NCBI RefSeq assembly: GCF_003851685.1
Contig: NZ_CP027727.1
Coordinates: 3,162,001 to 3,226,000, forward strand
Length of the DNA: 64,000 nt
Source: Pseudomonas sp. R5-89-07
GTDB taxonomy: Bacteria; Pseudomonadota; Gammaproteobacteria; Pseudomonadales; Pseudomonadaceae
Direction of reading: 5' to 3'
Position 1 is the stretch's first letter. Every line of letters begins with the position of its first letter. The position numbers and the translations under genes were made by a program. Below the pieces are notes generated by a model that saw nothing but the letters and a program-made list of their open reading frames with translations, ran no database searches and was not told the origin of the DNA. Of the stretch, positions 54,393 through 63,631 are shown piece by piece.

Positions 54393-55147
54393 AACCCAAC
54401 CCGATAGTCGGCCAGGGTACGTCGCTGCATTACTGGCAGACATCGGCGCGCCTGGCTGAACTGCCGCATGTCAGCGTCGAGCAACTGGTGCCCGAGGGGT
54501 GCCGTGCGGTGATCATCGCCCCGCACCCGGACGATGAAGTGCTCGGCTGCGGCGGTTTGCTGCAAGGGCTTGCCGCACTGGGCCGTCCCATTCAACTGAT
54601 TTCGGTCACCGACGGCAGCGCCAGCCACCCAGGCTCCAAACGCTGGCCAGTGCAACGCCTGAGCGTGGTGCGCCCCCAGGAATCAGCCCAGGCCCTGCAC
54701 CGCCTGGGCTTGCCGCTGCACAGTTTGAAATGGCTGCGCGCCGGCTTTACCGACAGCAAGGTCGCCGAGCGCGAAGCCGAGCTGACCGCGTTCATCCAGC
54801 GCTACCTCAAGCCCAACGACGTGGTGTTCGCGACGTGGCGCGAAGACGGCCACTGCGACCATGAAGCCGTCGGCCGCGCCAGCGCCGAAGCGGCCCGCGC
54901 CGTGGGTGCACAGCTGTATGAACTGCCGGTATGGACCTGGCACTGGGCGACTGCCGAAGACGGCATGGTGCCTTGGGAGCGCGCGCGCAAGATCCCGCTG
55001 ACACCGGAAAAAGTCGCGCGCAAACGCCATGCTATCCACGCCTTTGCCAGCCAGTTGGAGGGCGACCCCCAGGTCGGCCTGCCCCCGGTGCTGGCGCCCT
55101 ATGTGGTGGAGCGTTTGCTGCAACCTTTTGAAGTGGTGTTCGTTTGA
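54389..55147 (+). CDS. PIG-L family deacetylase, active-site complete
   Basis: 252 residues; ATG 54389 overlaps the previous stop (ATGA) after GGGAGG. The zinc/catalytic motif IIAPHPDDEVLGCGG (His, Asp base, Asp ligand) and the later ligand DGHCDHEAVG are intact, as in MshB and other N-acetylglucosaminyl deacetylases. Likely removes an N-acyl group from a sugar-containing substrate. Paralogue of the gene at 56515. Confidence 0.88.
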   Translation: MKPNPIVGQGTSLHYWQTSARLAELPHVSVEQLVPEGCRAVIIAPHPDDEVLGCGGLLQGLAALGRPIQLISVTDGSASHPGSKRWPVQRLSVVRPQESAQALHRLGLPLHSLKWLRAGFTDSKVAEREAELTAFIQRYLKPNDVVFATWREDGHCDHEAVGRASAEAARAVGAQLYELPVWTWHWATAEDGMVPWERARKIPLTPEKVARKRHAIHAFASQLEGDPQVGLPPVLAPYVVERLLQPFEVVFV

Positions 55148-55743
55148 GTGTGACAACCCCGTATTTCGACCAGATGTTCACCGGCAACGACGATCCCTGG
55201 GCGTTTCGTCAACGTTGGTATGAACAGCGCAAACGCGCGTTGACCCTGGCAGTCCTGACCCGCGCCCGCTACACCTCGATTTTCGAACCCGGCTGTGCCA
55301 ATGGCGAGCTGAGCGCCGAATTGGCGGCGCGCGGTGATCGCTTGCTGTGCTGCGATACGGCGAGCGCTGCGGTGGCGCTGGCCAAGAAGCGGCTGGCGGG
55401 GTTTTCCAACGTTCAGGTAGAGCAACGCCGGTTGCCCGAACAATGGCCCTCGGGGCAATTCGAGCTGATTGTATTGAGTGAGCTGTGTTATTACCTGGAC
55501 GTCGCTGATCTTGAGCGCCTGATTGACCACTGCCTCGATGCCCTGGCGGATAACGGCCAACTGCTGGCCTGCCACTGGCGACCGCCGATTGAAGGTTGCC
55601 CGCAAACCGCCGAACAGGTGCATGCCCTGCTCCAGCAGCGACTGGGCCTGCACGTTGTAGCGCGTCACCATGAGGATGATTTCCTGCTCGACCTGTGGGG
55701 CCGCGATGGCGCCTCGGTCGCAAGCCTCGAGGGCCTGCGATGA
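55144..55743 (+). CDS. SAM-dependent methyltransferase (NodS-like)
   Basis: 199 residues from TTG 55144 overlapping the TGA of the PIG-L gene; GTG 55150 is an alternative. Opening YFDQMFTGNDDPWAFRQRWY resembles NodS-type N-methyltransferases. SAM-binding motif I IFEPGCANGELSAELA, motif II CCDTAS. May methylate the amine freed by the deacetylase. Confidence 0.83.
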   Translation: MSVTTPYFDQMFTGNDDPWAFRQRWYEQRKRALTLAVLTRARYTSIFEPGCANGELSAELAARGDRLLCCDTASAAVALAKKRLAGFSNVQVEQRRLPEQWPSGQFELIVLSELCYYLDVADLERLIDHCLDALADNGQLLACHWRPPIEGCPQTAEQVHALLQQRLGLHVVARHHEDDFLLDLWGRDGASVASLEGLR

Positions 55744-56399
55744 TCGGCATCCTGATTCCGGTGCATAACGAAGAGGCGTTATTGGGCGAATGCCTTGACG
55801 CGGCAATGGTCGCCGCCAGCCATCCGCAACTGCACGGCGAAGCGGTACAGATCCTGGTGGTGCTCGACAGCTGCAGCGATGGCAGTGCAGCGATTGCCGG
55901 TGCGCGAGGCGTGCACTGCCTGGCCGTGCAGGCGCGTAATGTCGGGCATGCCCGCGGCGCGGGTGCGCAGCACCTGTTGGACCTGGGCGCGCGTTGGATT
56001 GCCTGTACCGACGCTGACAGTCGCGTTGCTGCGGACTGGCTGGTGGCGCAACTGGCGCTGGGCTGCGACGCCGTGTGCGGCACCGTGACCGTGGACGCCT
56101 GGAGCGAAGGCTTCGACGCGGCGGCGCAGATTCGCTATCACCAGGCGTATGAAGCCCACGACGGGCATCGGCATATCCACGGGGCCAACCTGGGGGTAAG
56201 CGCCAGCGCCTATTTGCAAGCGGGTGGATTTGAACCGTTGACGTGCCATGAGGATGTGCAATTGGTGCGCAATCTGGAACGCTGCGGTGCCTCCATCGCC
56301 TGGAGCCATACCCCGCAAGTGATCACCAGCGCACGCCTGGATTGCCGCGCCCAGGGCGGCTTCGCTGACTACCTGAAGAGCCTGATGCAGGTTTCTTGA
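55740..56399 (+). CDS. Family 2 glycosyltransferase
   Basis: 219 residues; ATG 55740 overlaps the methyltransferase stop. IGILIPVHNEEALLGECLDA opens the GT-A fold; the metal-binding CTDADSRV (DxD-type) follows, then HIHGANLGVSASAYLQAGGF and CHEDVQLVRNLE. No membrane segment, so a soluble or peripheral glycosyltransferase. Acceptor unknown. Confidence 0.85.
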   Translation: MIGILIPVHNEEALLGECLDAAMVAASHPQLHGEAVQILVVLDSCSDGSAAIAGARGVHCLAVQARNVGHARGAGAQHLLDLGARWIACTDADSRVAADWLVAQLALGCDAVCGTVTVDAWSEGFDAAAQIRYHQAYEAHDGHRHIHGANLGVSASAYLQAGGFEPLTCHEDVQLVRNLERCGASIAWSHTPQVITSARLDCRAQGGFADYLKSLMQVS

Positions 56400-56514
56400 A
56401 AAAACGCCATGGCGCCATTTTTCCTTGTCTATGCTTATAACGCTTCGCACAAGTCTCCAGGATCGGAGGCTGAGGTGAAGACTAAAGCAACAACCGACAA
56501 GGACGTGACACCCC

Positions 56515-57276
56515 ATGAAACCTGCTTCCCTAAGCGAGGGCCGCCGCGGCTCCGCGCAAATCTGGAACAGCGCGCCCCAGTTGGCGCAAATCCCCGTTAT
56601 CAGCGTGTCCAGCCTGGTTGCGCCAGGCGCGCGAGTGGTGGTGATCGCCCCCCACCCGGGCGATGAAGTGCTCGCTTGCGGCGGCTTGTTGCAATTGCTC
56701 AGCACCCGCGCCCACCCGTTGAAATTGATTTCCATCACCGATGGCAGCGCCAGCCATCCTGGCTCCAAGGTCTGGTCGGCCAGCCGGTTGAGTGTGGTCC
56801 GCCCCCAGGAAAGCGCCGAGGCCCTGCGCCGCCTGGGTATGCCACTGCACAGCCTGAAATGGATTCGTGGCGGGTTTCGCGATAACGCCCTGGCCGCCGA
56901 TGAGCAACAGATCAGCCAGTTTATCGCCCGCTACCTGCAGCCGGGTGATGTGGTGTTTACCACCTGGCGCCATGACGGCAATGACGATCACGAAGCCGTC
57001 GGCCGGGCCAGCGCCAACGCGTGCGAGCAGGTGGGTGCGCAACTTTACGAACTGCCGATCTGGGCCTGGCACTGGCCCGCACGGGAAGGCGCGGTGATCC
57101 CCTGGCAGCGTGCGCGCAAGTTGCGCCTGGATACCTGGGGCATCGCCCACAAGCTGCATGCCGTGCACGCCTATGCCAGCCAGCTCACGGGCGACCCCGC
57201 CATCGGCTTGGCGCCGATACTCGCCCAGGTCTTGCTCGAACGCATGCGCGACCCCTACGAAATCGTATTCACCTAG
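56515..57276 (+). CDS. PIG-L family protein lacking the catalytic-base Asp
   Basis: 253 residues, closely similar to the PIG-L protein at 54389 over its whole length (shared SITDGSASHPGSK, SVVRPQES, LPLHSLKW-like and DDHEAVGRASA blocks). The active-site motif reads VIAPHPGDEVLACGG: the His and second Asp (zinc ligands) remain but the first Asp, the catalytic base in this family, is Gly. The other zinc ligand (DDHEAVG) is kept. Probably inactive as a deacetylase, or altered in chemistry, or a regulatory partner of the first. Confidence 0.87.
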   Translation: MKPASLSEGRRGSAQIWNSAPQLAQIPVISVSSLVAPGARVVVIAPHPGDEVLACGGLLQLLSTRAHPLKLISITDGSASHPGSKVWSASRLSVVRPQESAEALRRLGMPLHSLKWIRGGFRDNALAADEQQISQFIARYLQPGDVVFTTWRHDGNDDHEAVGRASANACEQVGAQLYELPIWAWHWPAREGAVIPWQRARKLRLDTWGIAHKLHAVHAYASQLTGDPAIGLAPILAQVLLERMRDPYEIVFT

Positions 57277-57372
57277 GCAAAGGTGGCAAAACGCTGGTAC
57301 GCGGCGTGTGAAAAATTCGTTAACTGATTAATCCCGTAGGCTTTTTCCCACAGGCTCAATCTGCCACACTGA

Positions 57373-57404
57373 TGCGAATAATTATCAACAGTTTTATTAT
57401 TCGC
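57373..57404 (+). promoter_or_regulatory. Fur-type operator of TonB receptor gene
   Basis: GCGAATAAT (57374-57382) and ATTATTCGC (57396-57404) form a perfect 9-bp inverted repeat. TGCGAATAATTATCA (57373-57387) matches the 7-1-7 Fur consensus TGATAATNATTATCA at 12 of 14 defined positions. Lies 30-60 bases upstream of the start. Confidence 0.6.
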
Positions 57405-57434
57405 CACGGATGGCCTTCCGGGAGAGCTACATTC

Positions 57435-59591
57435 ATGTCTGTGCCACACCATGGCGGCAAAGGGTTTTCACCGAGTCTGATCGCAATGGCTATCTGCCTG
57501 AGCACTTCCCACGCGGTCCTCGCCGCCGAGGCCGATGCGCCACCGAGCACCATTGAGCTTGGCGCCACCGAGGTGTCCGGCCAGCAGTTGGGCGAAACCA
57601 CCGAAGGCAGCGAGTCGTACACCACCGGCTCGATGAAAACCGCAACCAAACTGCCACTGACCCTGCGCGAAACCCCGCAGGCCGTCACCGTGATTACGCG
57701 TCAGCGCATGGATGACCAGGCGATGACCAGCATCAACGACGTGGTGAACGCCACGCCGGGATTGTTCCTCAATTATTCCAACGGCCCCGGTCGCCAGGGC
57801 TACACCGCGCGCGGTTTCAACGTCGACAATCTGATGTACGACGGCATTCCCAGTGGCTATAACGGCGTTAATGTCGGTTCGCAGCCGAACCTGGCGATGT
57901 TCGATCGGGTCGAGGTGGTGCGCGGTGCCACCGGCCTGGTCACCGGCGCCGGTAACCCCTCGGCGGCCATCAACCTGATCCGCAAGCGGCCCCTGGCCGA
58001 GCAGAAAGTCACCTTGACCGGCGCCGCCGGCAGTTGGGACGACTACCGTGGCGAGCTTGACGCCTCCAGCCCCCTCAATGACAGCGGCACCTGGCGTGGC
58101 CGCGTAGTGACCTCTTACCGCGACGCCAACAGCTTCATCGACAAGGTCGAGCAGGATCACGGCCTGTTCTATGCCGTGACCGAAGCCGACCTGGGCGAAG
58201 ACACCACGTTGACCCTCGGCTACTCCAACCAGAAAGACAAGACCAACTACTTCTGGGGCTCGTCGATGATCGGCCTGGACGGCCGTCACCTCGACCTGTC
58301 GCGCTCTTACAATCCCGGTACCGACTGGGAGAACAAGGACCAGGAGGTCAACACCGTCTTTGTCGAACTGCGCCAGCAGTTGGCCAATGACTGGAGCCTG
58401 CAGGTCAATGCCAACTACGCCGAGCAAGACGCGCTGTTCTCCGGTTCCTACAAGTCGCGCTGGACCAACAATACCCTGGCACGCACCGTATACCAGGCCG
58501 CCTTCGATCAGAACCAGGCCGGGGTCGACGCCTTTTTCAGTGGGCCTTTCCAGGCGTTCGGGCGCACCCATGAACTGGTCGTAGGCGCCAGCAAGCGCAT
58601 CGAGGACACCACCACCCACGACTACAGCCCTTACGATCTGAACTGGCCGATCACGGCCGGCAAACCGAACTTCACCCGCACCAATAACCAGCGCGACGTC
58701 ACCACCCAGGACGGCGTCTACGTCACCACCCGCCTGAGCCTGGCCGACCCGCTCAAGCTGATCCTGGGCGGGCGCCTGGACTGGTACGACTACGACAACC
58801 GCGATGGCGACGGCGACTACAAGGTCACCCGCAACCTCACCCGCTATGCGGGGCTGATCTACGACCTGGACGACCAGCACTCGGTGTACGCCAGCTACAG
58901 CGACATCTTCACCCCGCAAAGTGAGAAAAACACCTCCGCCACCCCGCTCAAGCCCATCGTCGGCAAGAATTATGAAGTCGGCATCAAGGGCGAATACCTG
59001 GGCGGCGCGCTGAATGCCAGTGTGGCGCTGTTCCGGGTCGACCAGGAAAACCGTGCGGTGCAGATCGTCGTGCCGGATTGCCCACAAGCCTCCTGCTACC
59101 AGGCTTCTGGCGAGATTCGCAGCCAGGGTATCGACTTCGAACTGCAGGGTGCGCTGACCGAGAATTGGCAGGTGGGCGGTGGCTACACCTACGCGCGCAC
59201 CCACACCATCAAGGACGACGCCAACCCGCAGAAGGTCAACAAGCAGTTCGACACCGACACCCCGGAACACCTGTTCAAGGTGACCACCCGCTACAACTTC
59301 CAGGGCCCGCTGGAAAAACTTCGCGTGGGCGGCAATGTGTCCTGGCAGAGCCGCATGTACAACGACATCCAACTGGCGGACGGCAGCACCTATCGGCTCA
59401 AGCAAGGCGGCTACGCCGTCACCGACCTGATGGCCGGCTACCGGGTCAACCAGCACCTGGACCTGCAGCTCAACGCCAACAATATCTTTGATCGTCACTA
59501 CTACCAGTCCATCTCCGAAGCCGTCACCTATGGCGGTGATTCCTACGGCGCCCCACGCAACATGATGTTGACGGCCAAGTACAGCTTCTGA
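57435..59591 (+). CDS. TonB-dependent siderophore receptor
   Basis: 718 residues from ATG 57435 (GGGAG site); an ATG at 57372 lies inside the Fur operator and is unlikely. Signal peptide ends near VLAAEADA. The plug domain (PLTLRETPQAVTVITRQRMD, DVVNATPGLFLNYSNGPGRQ) and NPSAAINLIRKRP are typical of FhuE/FoxA/ferripyoverdine-type receptors. The C-terminus ends in Phe (LTAKYSF), as for outer-membrane barrels. No STN signalling domain, so not a transducer. Siderophore unknown. Confidence 0.9.
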   Translation: MSVPHHGGKGFSPSLIAMAICLSTSHAVLAAEADAPPSTIELGATEVSGQQLGETTEGSESYTTGSMKTATKLPLTLRETPQAVTVITRQRMDDQAMTSINDVVNATPGLFLNYSNGPGRQGYTARGFNVDNLMYDGIPSGYNGVNVGSQPNLAMFDRVEVVRGATGLVTGAGNPSAAINLIRKRPLAEQKVTLTGAAGSWDDYRGELDASSPLNDSGTWRGRVVTSYRDANSFIDKVEQDHGLFYAVTEADLGEDTTLTLGYSNQKDKTNYFWGSSMIGLDGRHLDLSRSYNPGTDWENKDQEVNTVFVELRQQLANDWSLQVNANYAEQDALFSGSYKSRWTNNTLARTVYQAAFDQNQAGVDAFFSGPFQAFGRTHELVVGASKRIEDTTTHDYSPYDLNWPITAGKPNFTRTNNQRDVTTQDGVYVTTRLSLADPLKLILGGRLDWYDYDNRDGDGDYKVTRNLTRYAGLIYDLDDQHSVYASYSDIFTPQSEKNTSATPLKPIVGKNYEVGIKGEYLGGALNASVALFRVDQENRAVQIVVPDCPQASCYQASGEIRSQGIDFELQGALTENWQVGGGYTYARTHTIKDDANPQKVNKQFDTDTPEHLFKVTTRYNFQGPLEKLRVGGNVSWQSRMYNDIQLADGSTYRLKQGGYAVTDLMAGYRVNQHLDLQLNANNIFDRHYYQSISEAVTYGGDSYGAPRNMMLTAKYSF

Positions 59592-59601
59592 CCGCCACCG
59601 C

Positions 59602-59621
59602 GGCTGCCCGCTCGGGCAGCC
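59602..59621 (+). terminator. Hairpin after TonB receptor gene
   Basis: GGCTGCCC / GGGCAGCC stem with a 4-base loop, 10 bases after the stop; no T-run, so moderate support. Confidence 0.5.
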
Positions 59622-59627
59622 ATTGCT

Positions 59628-59654
59628 TAAAGTCCTCTTGCAATCTGCCGATAA
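59628..59654 (+). promoter_or_regulatory. FliA (sigma-28) promoter of chemoreceptor gene
   Basis: TAAA (59628-59631), 15 bases, GCCGATAA (59647-59654): a full match to the TAAA-N15-GCCGATAA consensus, 109 bases upstream of the gene. Confidence 0.85.
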
Positions 59655-59763
59655 CCGTTTGCCGGATCGATGCCGGCAAATCGCCACCTCCTTTGTACTA
59701 CCCGCGGCCCGCGTGGCACGCCGCATGCTTGGTTCCTGGCCAAACCACATGGAGTAAACGTGA

Positions 59764-61251
59764 ATGCCTACGCGCTTTCTGGAGCACTACCGCAAGGCCG
59801 ACCGCATCATGCTGGCGTTGATCTGGCTGATGTTCCTGTTCTCCCTCGGGCTGGCGTTCTGGCATGACACCTTTACCCAAGCGGTCATCGTCGGTGGCGG
59901 CAGCGGCGTGGTGCTGACTGCGCTGTACCGCGCCATGGGCGGCACCCGCGTGATGCGCTGCCTGCTGGGCGCCGGCCTGATGGTGATGGCCGCCTTGCAC
60001 ATCAACCAGGCCGAGGGTGTAATCGAATCGCACTTTGGTATTTTCGCGCTGCTGGCGGTGTTGACCTTCTACCGCGACTGGTTGCCGATCCTGGTGGCGG
60101 CGCTGACCATCGCCGTGCATCACCTGGTCTTCCATGCCTTGCAGCATCAAGGCGTGCCGGTATTTGTGATGGCCCATCACGGCGGCTGGACGATGATTTT
60201 CGTCCACGCGTTCTACGTGGTGATGGAAACGGTCGCCCTGCTCTACCTCGCCGTGCATAGCCAGGCCGAGGCGGTCGAAAGCCAGGAAATGCTCGAAAAA
60301 ATGCTCGTCGTCACCTCGCAATTCACGCAAGACACCGCCCAGGGTGAAGCCAAGGTGCGGGTGTCCCTCGCCAAGCGCTTCGACCACTTCCTGCAGCAGC
60401 TCACCCACCTGATCGACGGTGTCGCCCGCGACTCCCACGGCCTGGGGCAACTCGGCCAGGAACTGGCCACAGCCAGCGGCACCCTGGAACAAGGCGCACG
60501 GCATCAACTGGCGCAGATCAATGAAATGACCGGCTCGATGCAGCGCATGGAAGACGCCATGGGCCACATTACCGTGCACGTCGAACAGGCGGTGGAGCAC
60601 GCCGGCCAGGCCAGCCAGCAGATCGAGCGCGGTCAGCAAAGCGTGGGCCGCGCCCAGCATGAGATTACGCAACTGGCGTCACGCATTAATGGCACCGAAT
60701 CCACCGTACAATCGCTGGCTGTACAGGCGGAGCAAATCGGCTCGGTGCTGGAGGTGATCAGCAGCATCGCCAACCAGACCAACCTGCTTGCCCTCAATGC
60801 CGCCATCGAAGCCGCCCGCGCCGGCGAGCAAGGCCGTGGCTTTGCCGTGGTCGCCGACGAAGTGCGCAGCCTGGCCCAACGTACCGCCCTCTCCACCCAG
60901 GAAATCCGGACCATTATCGAAGGCCTGCAGCAAGGCAGCCGCCAAGCCGTCGAAGCCATGCACGACAGCCGCCAGGGCGTGGAGCGCTGCGTGGCAGACA
61001 GCCAAGTGGCCGTCGACATGCTGCGCGCCGTGGGCGAAGACATCGCACACATCGACCAACTCAATGGCCGCATCGTCACCACCACCCGCGAGCAGACCTC
61101 GGCGAACCTGGAAATCGTAGAGCGCCTGCAGTCGGTGCAACACATCGCGCAAAACACCGCCAACGACGTCGAAACCCTCGCCCGCAGCAGCGAACGCCTG
61201 CCCCCCATCGCCGTGCGCCTGGATGCGCTGGGGCGCAGGTTTCATCCGTGA
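59764..61251 (+). CDS. Chemoreceptor with membrane-embedded His-rich sensor
   Basis: 495 residues (GGAG site). Instead of a periplasmic domain it has about five to six hydrophobic segments in the first 180 residues, with conserved-looking [41 protein letters not shown] and HHGGW. The histidines could bind haem or metal, or the domain could sense energy state. There is no clear HAMP. The signalling hairpin [20 protein letters not shown] is intact. No CheR pentapeptide. Confidence 0.88.
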   Translation: MPTRFLEHYRKADRIMLALIWLMFLFSLGLAFWHDTFTQAVIVGGGSGVVLTALYRAMGGTRVMRCLLGAGLMVMAALHINQAEGVIESHFGIFALLAVLTFYRDWLPILVAALTIAVHHLVFHALQHQGVPVFVMAHHGGWTMIFVHAFYVVMETVALLYLAVHSQAEAVESQEMLEKMLVVTSQFTQDTAQGEAKVRVSLAKRFDHFLQQLTHLIDGVARDSHGLGQLGQELATASGTLEQGARHQLAQINEMTGSMQRMEDAMGHITVHVEQAVEHAGQASQQIERGQQSVGRAQHEITQLASRINGTESTVQSLAVQAEQIGSVLEVISSIANQTNLLALNAAIEAARAGEQGRGFAVVADEVRSLAQRTALSTQEIRTIIEGLQQGSRQAVEAMHDSRQGVERCVADSQVAVDMLRAVGEDIAHIDQLNGRIVTTTREQTSANLEIVERLQSVQHIAQNTANDVETLARSSERLPPIAVRLDALGRRFHP

Positions 61252-61327
61252 CGTGGGGTGGTGGGGACTGAGGGCGCTGGCGAGGCGGTGACAGGGTCGA
61301 CATATTCGTCGCCTGAACTACCGCTTT

Positions 61328-61360
61328 CGCAGCCTCGCTGGGGCTCGACAGCTCCCACAG
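61328..61360. repeat. REP-like repeat, copy A
   Basis: CGCAGCCTCGCTGGGGCTCG followed by ACAGCTCCCACAG. Inverted with respect to copy B at 61437. Confidence 0.8.
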
Positions 61361-61436
61361 GGGATGGGTGGCGTTGGGTGTGTCTCGGTTTGCAGAGCCA
61401 TCTCAGCAGGCGCAGTTCTCAATAACAACACCGCTC

Positions 61437-61470
61437 AAATGTGGGAGCTGTCGAGCCCCAGCGAGGCTGC
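61437..61470. repeat. REP-like repeat, copy B (inverted)
   Basis: GTGGGAGCTGTCGAGCCCCA followed by GCGAGGCTGC, the reverse complement of copy A, so A and B form a REPIN-like pair. Confidence 0.8.
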
Positions 61471-61518
61471 GATGGCGGCGGTACAGTCAACATCTTCGTT
61501 GCCTGACCCAACGCTTTC

Positions 61519-61550
61519 GCAGCCTCGCTAAAGCTCGACAGCTCCTACAG
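61519..61550. repeat. REP-like repeat, copy C
   Basis: CGCAGCCTCGCTAAAGCTCG then ACAGCTCCTACAG; same as copy A with three changes. A further truncated copy starts at 63987 at the window end. Confidence 0.8.
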
Positions 61551-61564
61551 GAGATTGGTGCAAT

Positions 61565-62440
61565 TCATGAGGCAGTCTTTGGCACTGACTCGCTTACAAA
61601 ATCCTGGTAAGTGCGCAACGGCCGGCCGATGATCGCTTCCAGTCGCTCCACGCTGCCTGGCGCTGCCTGCATGCCGAACGCCTGGATGCCTTCCATCATC
61701 AGGCGCATGTCGTAGGCCAGCCAGGCAGGACCGTACGCCGCCAGTTGGGTTTCAAACGCGGCAACGTCATCGCCACCATAGGCGATTTCGCGGCCCAGGG
61801 CCGAGCTCCAGAGTTTGGCCACGCCGGCTCCCGTCAACGCCTGCGGCCCTACCAGCTCCAGCGTCACGCGCTGCAGCGCAGTGGCGGCCTGGTCGCGTCG
61901 CAACAGCTCGGCCACGGCGATGTCGGCAATGTCCCGCGTGTCGATCATCGACACACCGGCCGAGCCGATGGGCATCGGGTACACCGCGTAGTCCTGGATC
62001 GTCTGCTGCACCATCAGGTCGTTTTGCATGAAGTACGCCGGGCGCAGAACGGTCGCGGGAATATCGAAGCTTTCGATCATGCGTTCAACGGTGTGCTTGC
62101 CGGTGAAGTGCGGCACCTGGGTGAACGTGTCGGCATGGATCACCGACAAGTAAACCACCCGCTCGATGCCCGCCTCCCGGGCGAGGTTCAGAGCGATGAT
62201 CGCTTGGGTGACCTCATCGGGCGTCACCGCATTCAGCAAAAACAGGGTACGTACCGACGCCAGAGCGGCGCGCATGGACGCTACATCGGTAAGGTCGCCG
62301 ACCACTTCGGTGACGCCTGCCGGAAAGTCCCGTTTACCCGCCTGGCGCACCAGGGCCTTGACCGCTGCGCCGCGCTGGGCGAGGCCTTGGGTGACGAGTG
62401 AACCGAGGGTGCCAGTGGCGCCGACTACTAGAATGCTCAT
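61565..62440 (-). CDS. NmrA-like NAD(P)-binding protein
   Basis: 291 residues (CAGGAG site). Atypical short-chain dehydrogenase: ILVVGATGTLGSLVTQGLAQ at the N-terminus binds NAD(P); RVVYLSVIHAD and PATVLRPAYFMQND are typical of NmrA/azoreductase-like (QOR2-type) proteins. Divergent from the LysR gene, which probably controls it. Confidence 0.87.
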   Translation of the reverse strand: MSILVVGATGTLGSLVTQGLAQRGAAVKALVRQAGKRDFPAGVTEVVGDLTDVASMRAALASVRTLFLLNAVTPDEVTQAIIALNLAREAGIERVVYLSVIHADTFTQVPHFTGKHTVERMIESFDIPATVLRPAYFMQNDLMVQQTIQDYAVYPMPIGSAGVSMIDTRDIADIAVAELLRRDQAATALQRVTLELVGPQALTGAGVAKLWSSALGREIAYGGDDVAAFETQLAAYGPAWLAYDMRLMMEGIQAFGMQAAPGSVERLEAIIGRPLRTYQDFVSESVPKTAS

Positions 62441-62554
62441 GAATAAAACTCCTGCGTGGGATCAATGGGTTTGGGTTGGAACCCACAGTAATTCGTTGCA
62501 TAACGAAAACGAAGGCCACAGAATCTAGACACCTCGTTTCAAAAATGGAACACC

Positions 62555-63430
62555 ATGAACCTCAACGCCCTGATCGATTTCATCCTCGTCGCCACCAACG
62601 AGAGCCTGGGCAGGGCCAGCCGCGCCAGCGGTGTGTCCAAGGCCACGCTGTCGCGCCGAATCGCCGACCTTGAAGAGCAACTGGGCGTACGGCTGATCGA
62701 ACGCAGTGCCCGTGGGCTCAAGCTCACCGAGGCAGGCGAGCTGCTGATGTCGCGCACCGAGGGCCCGCTGGGCGAGGTGACCGAAGCGCTGACCGCCGCA
62801 CGCGAAGGCCTATCGACTCCCCGCGGTCGCTTGCGCGTGGCCGCCCCGATTCTGTTCTCCCAGCTGGCCATGGGCGGGATTGGCGCACGCTTCTGCGCCG
62901 CCTACCCGGACGTGGTCATCGACGTGGTGGCCGAAGACCGCCTGGTGGACCTGGTGGACGAGCAATTCGACGTCGCCATTCGCATCAACCCCAGCCCGGA
63001 TAGCAATCTGGTCGGTCGATGCTTCGCCAAGGACCGCCTGGTGGTGGTAGCCGCGCCCGCCATACCCAAGCCGCAGCCGGGTGCAATCCGGCAGGTGGCG
63101 AGCATCGTAACGTCAGGGCTCATGCCCACCCATTGGCGGCTGGATGGCGGGCAGCTGGTGCTGGAACCGCTCCCCAGGCTGCAGTTCTCTTCGTTACTGA
63201 TGGTGCGCGATGCAGCGATCGCCGGTGGCGGCGCAGCGCTGATTCCGCAATCCATCGCGTGGGCGCCACTGGCCCGGGGCGAACTGGTCCAGTGGGGCAC
63301 GGTGTCCGAGATCGAGCCAGAGCTTTGGGTGTTGCACACCTCCCGGCGCCTGGCCGCGCCCAAGGTGCGCGCTTTTGTCGACTTCATCTGCGCGCAGTAC
63401 CCGGACATGTCGCTGGTACTGCGGGGTTGA
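62555..63430 (+). CDS. LysR-family transcriptional regulator
   Basis: 291 residues. HTH (ESLGRASRASGVSKATLSRR, then IADLEEQLGVRLIERSARG) and a C-terminal ligand domain ending VDFICAQYPDM. Divergent from the NmrA-like gene with about 115 bases between starts. Confidence 0.9.
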   Translation: MNLNALIDFILVATNESLGRASRASGVSKATLSRRIADLEEQLGVRLIERSARGLKLTEAGELLMSRTEGPLGEVTEALTAAREGLSTPRGRLRVAAPILFSQLAMGGIGARFCAAYPDVVIDVVAEDRLVDLVDEQFDVAIRINPSPDSNLVGRCFAKDRLVVVAAPAIPKPQPGAIRQVASIVTSGLMPTHWRLDGGQLVLEPLPRLQFSSLLMVRDAAIAGGGAALIPQSIAWAPLARGELVQWGTVSEIEPELWVLHTSRRLAAPKVRAFVDFICAQYPDMSLVLRG

Positions 63431-63631
63431 ACGGCAACCAACCCATGCTGCGCGCAACCGCCGCCGGATGCGCGACGCTGCGCCGTGACCATCCGCCAGC
63501 CGCAGCACCGTAACTCATCGCCTTTCGTCCGCGCGCAGCGAAACTCCTGAACCATCCTTCGGTCGATGCTTTCAAGAGGCCGTTAGTGCTTCAAATGTCT
63601 TGTGTGTGTAGTCAAAGCTGCGGAGACGGCC

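Larger units (their letters stand above)
61252..61564. other. Intergenic region with repeats
   Basis: About 310 bases holding three copies of one REP-like sequence (see repeat entries); nothing else recognised. Confidence 0.5.

Noticed and set aside
57468..59750. 760-codon minus-strand frame
   Set aside because: Antisense shadow of the TonB receptor, no domain recognised.
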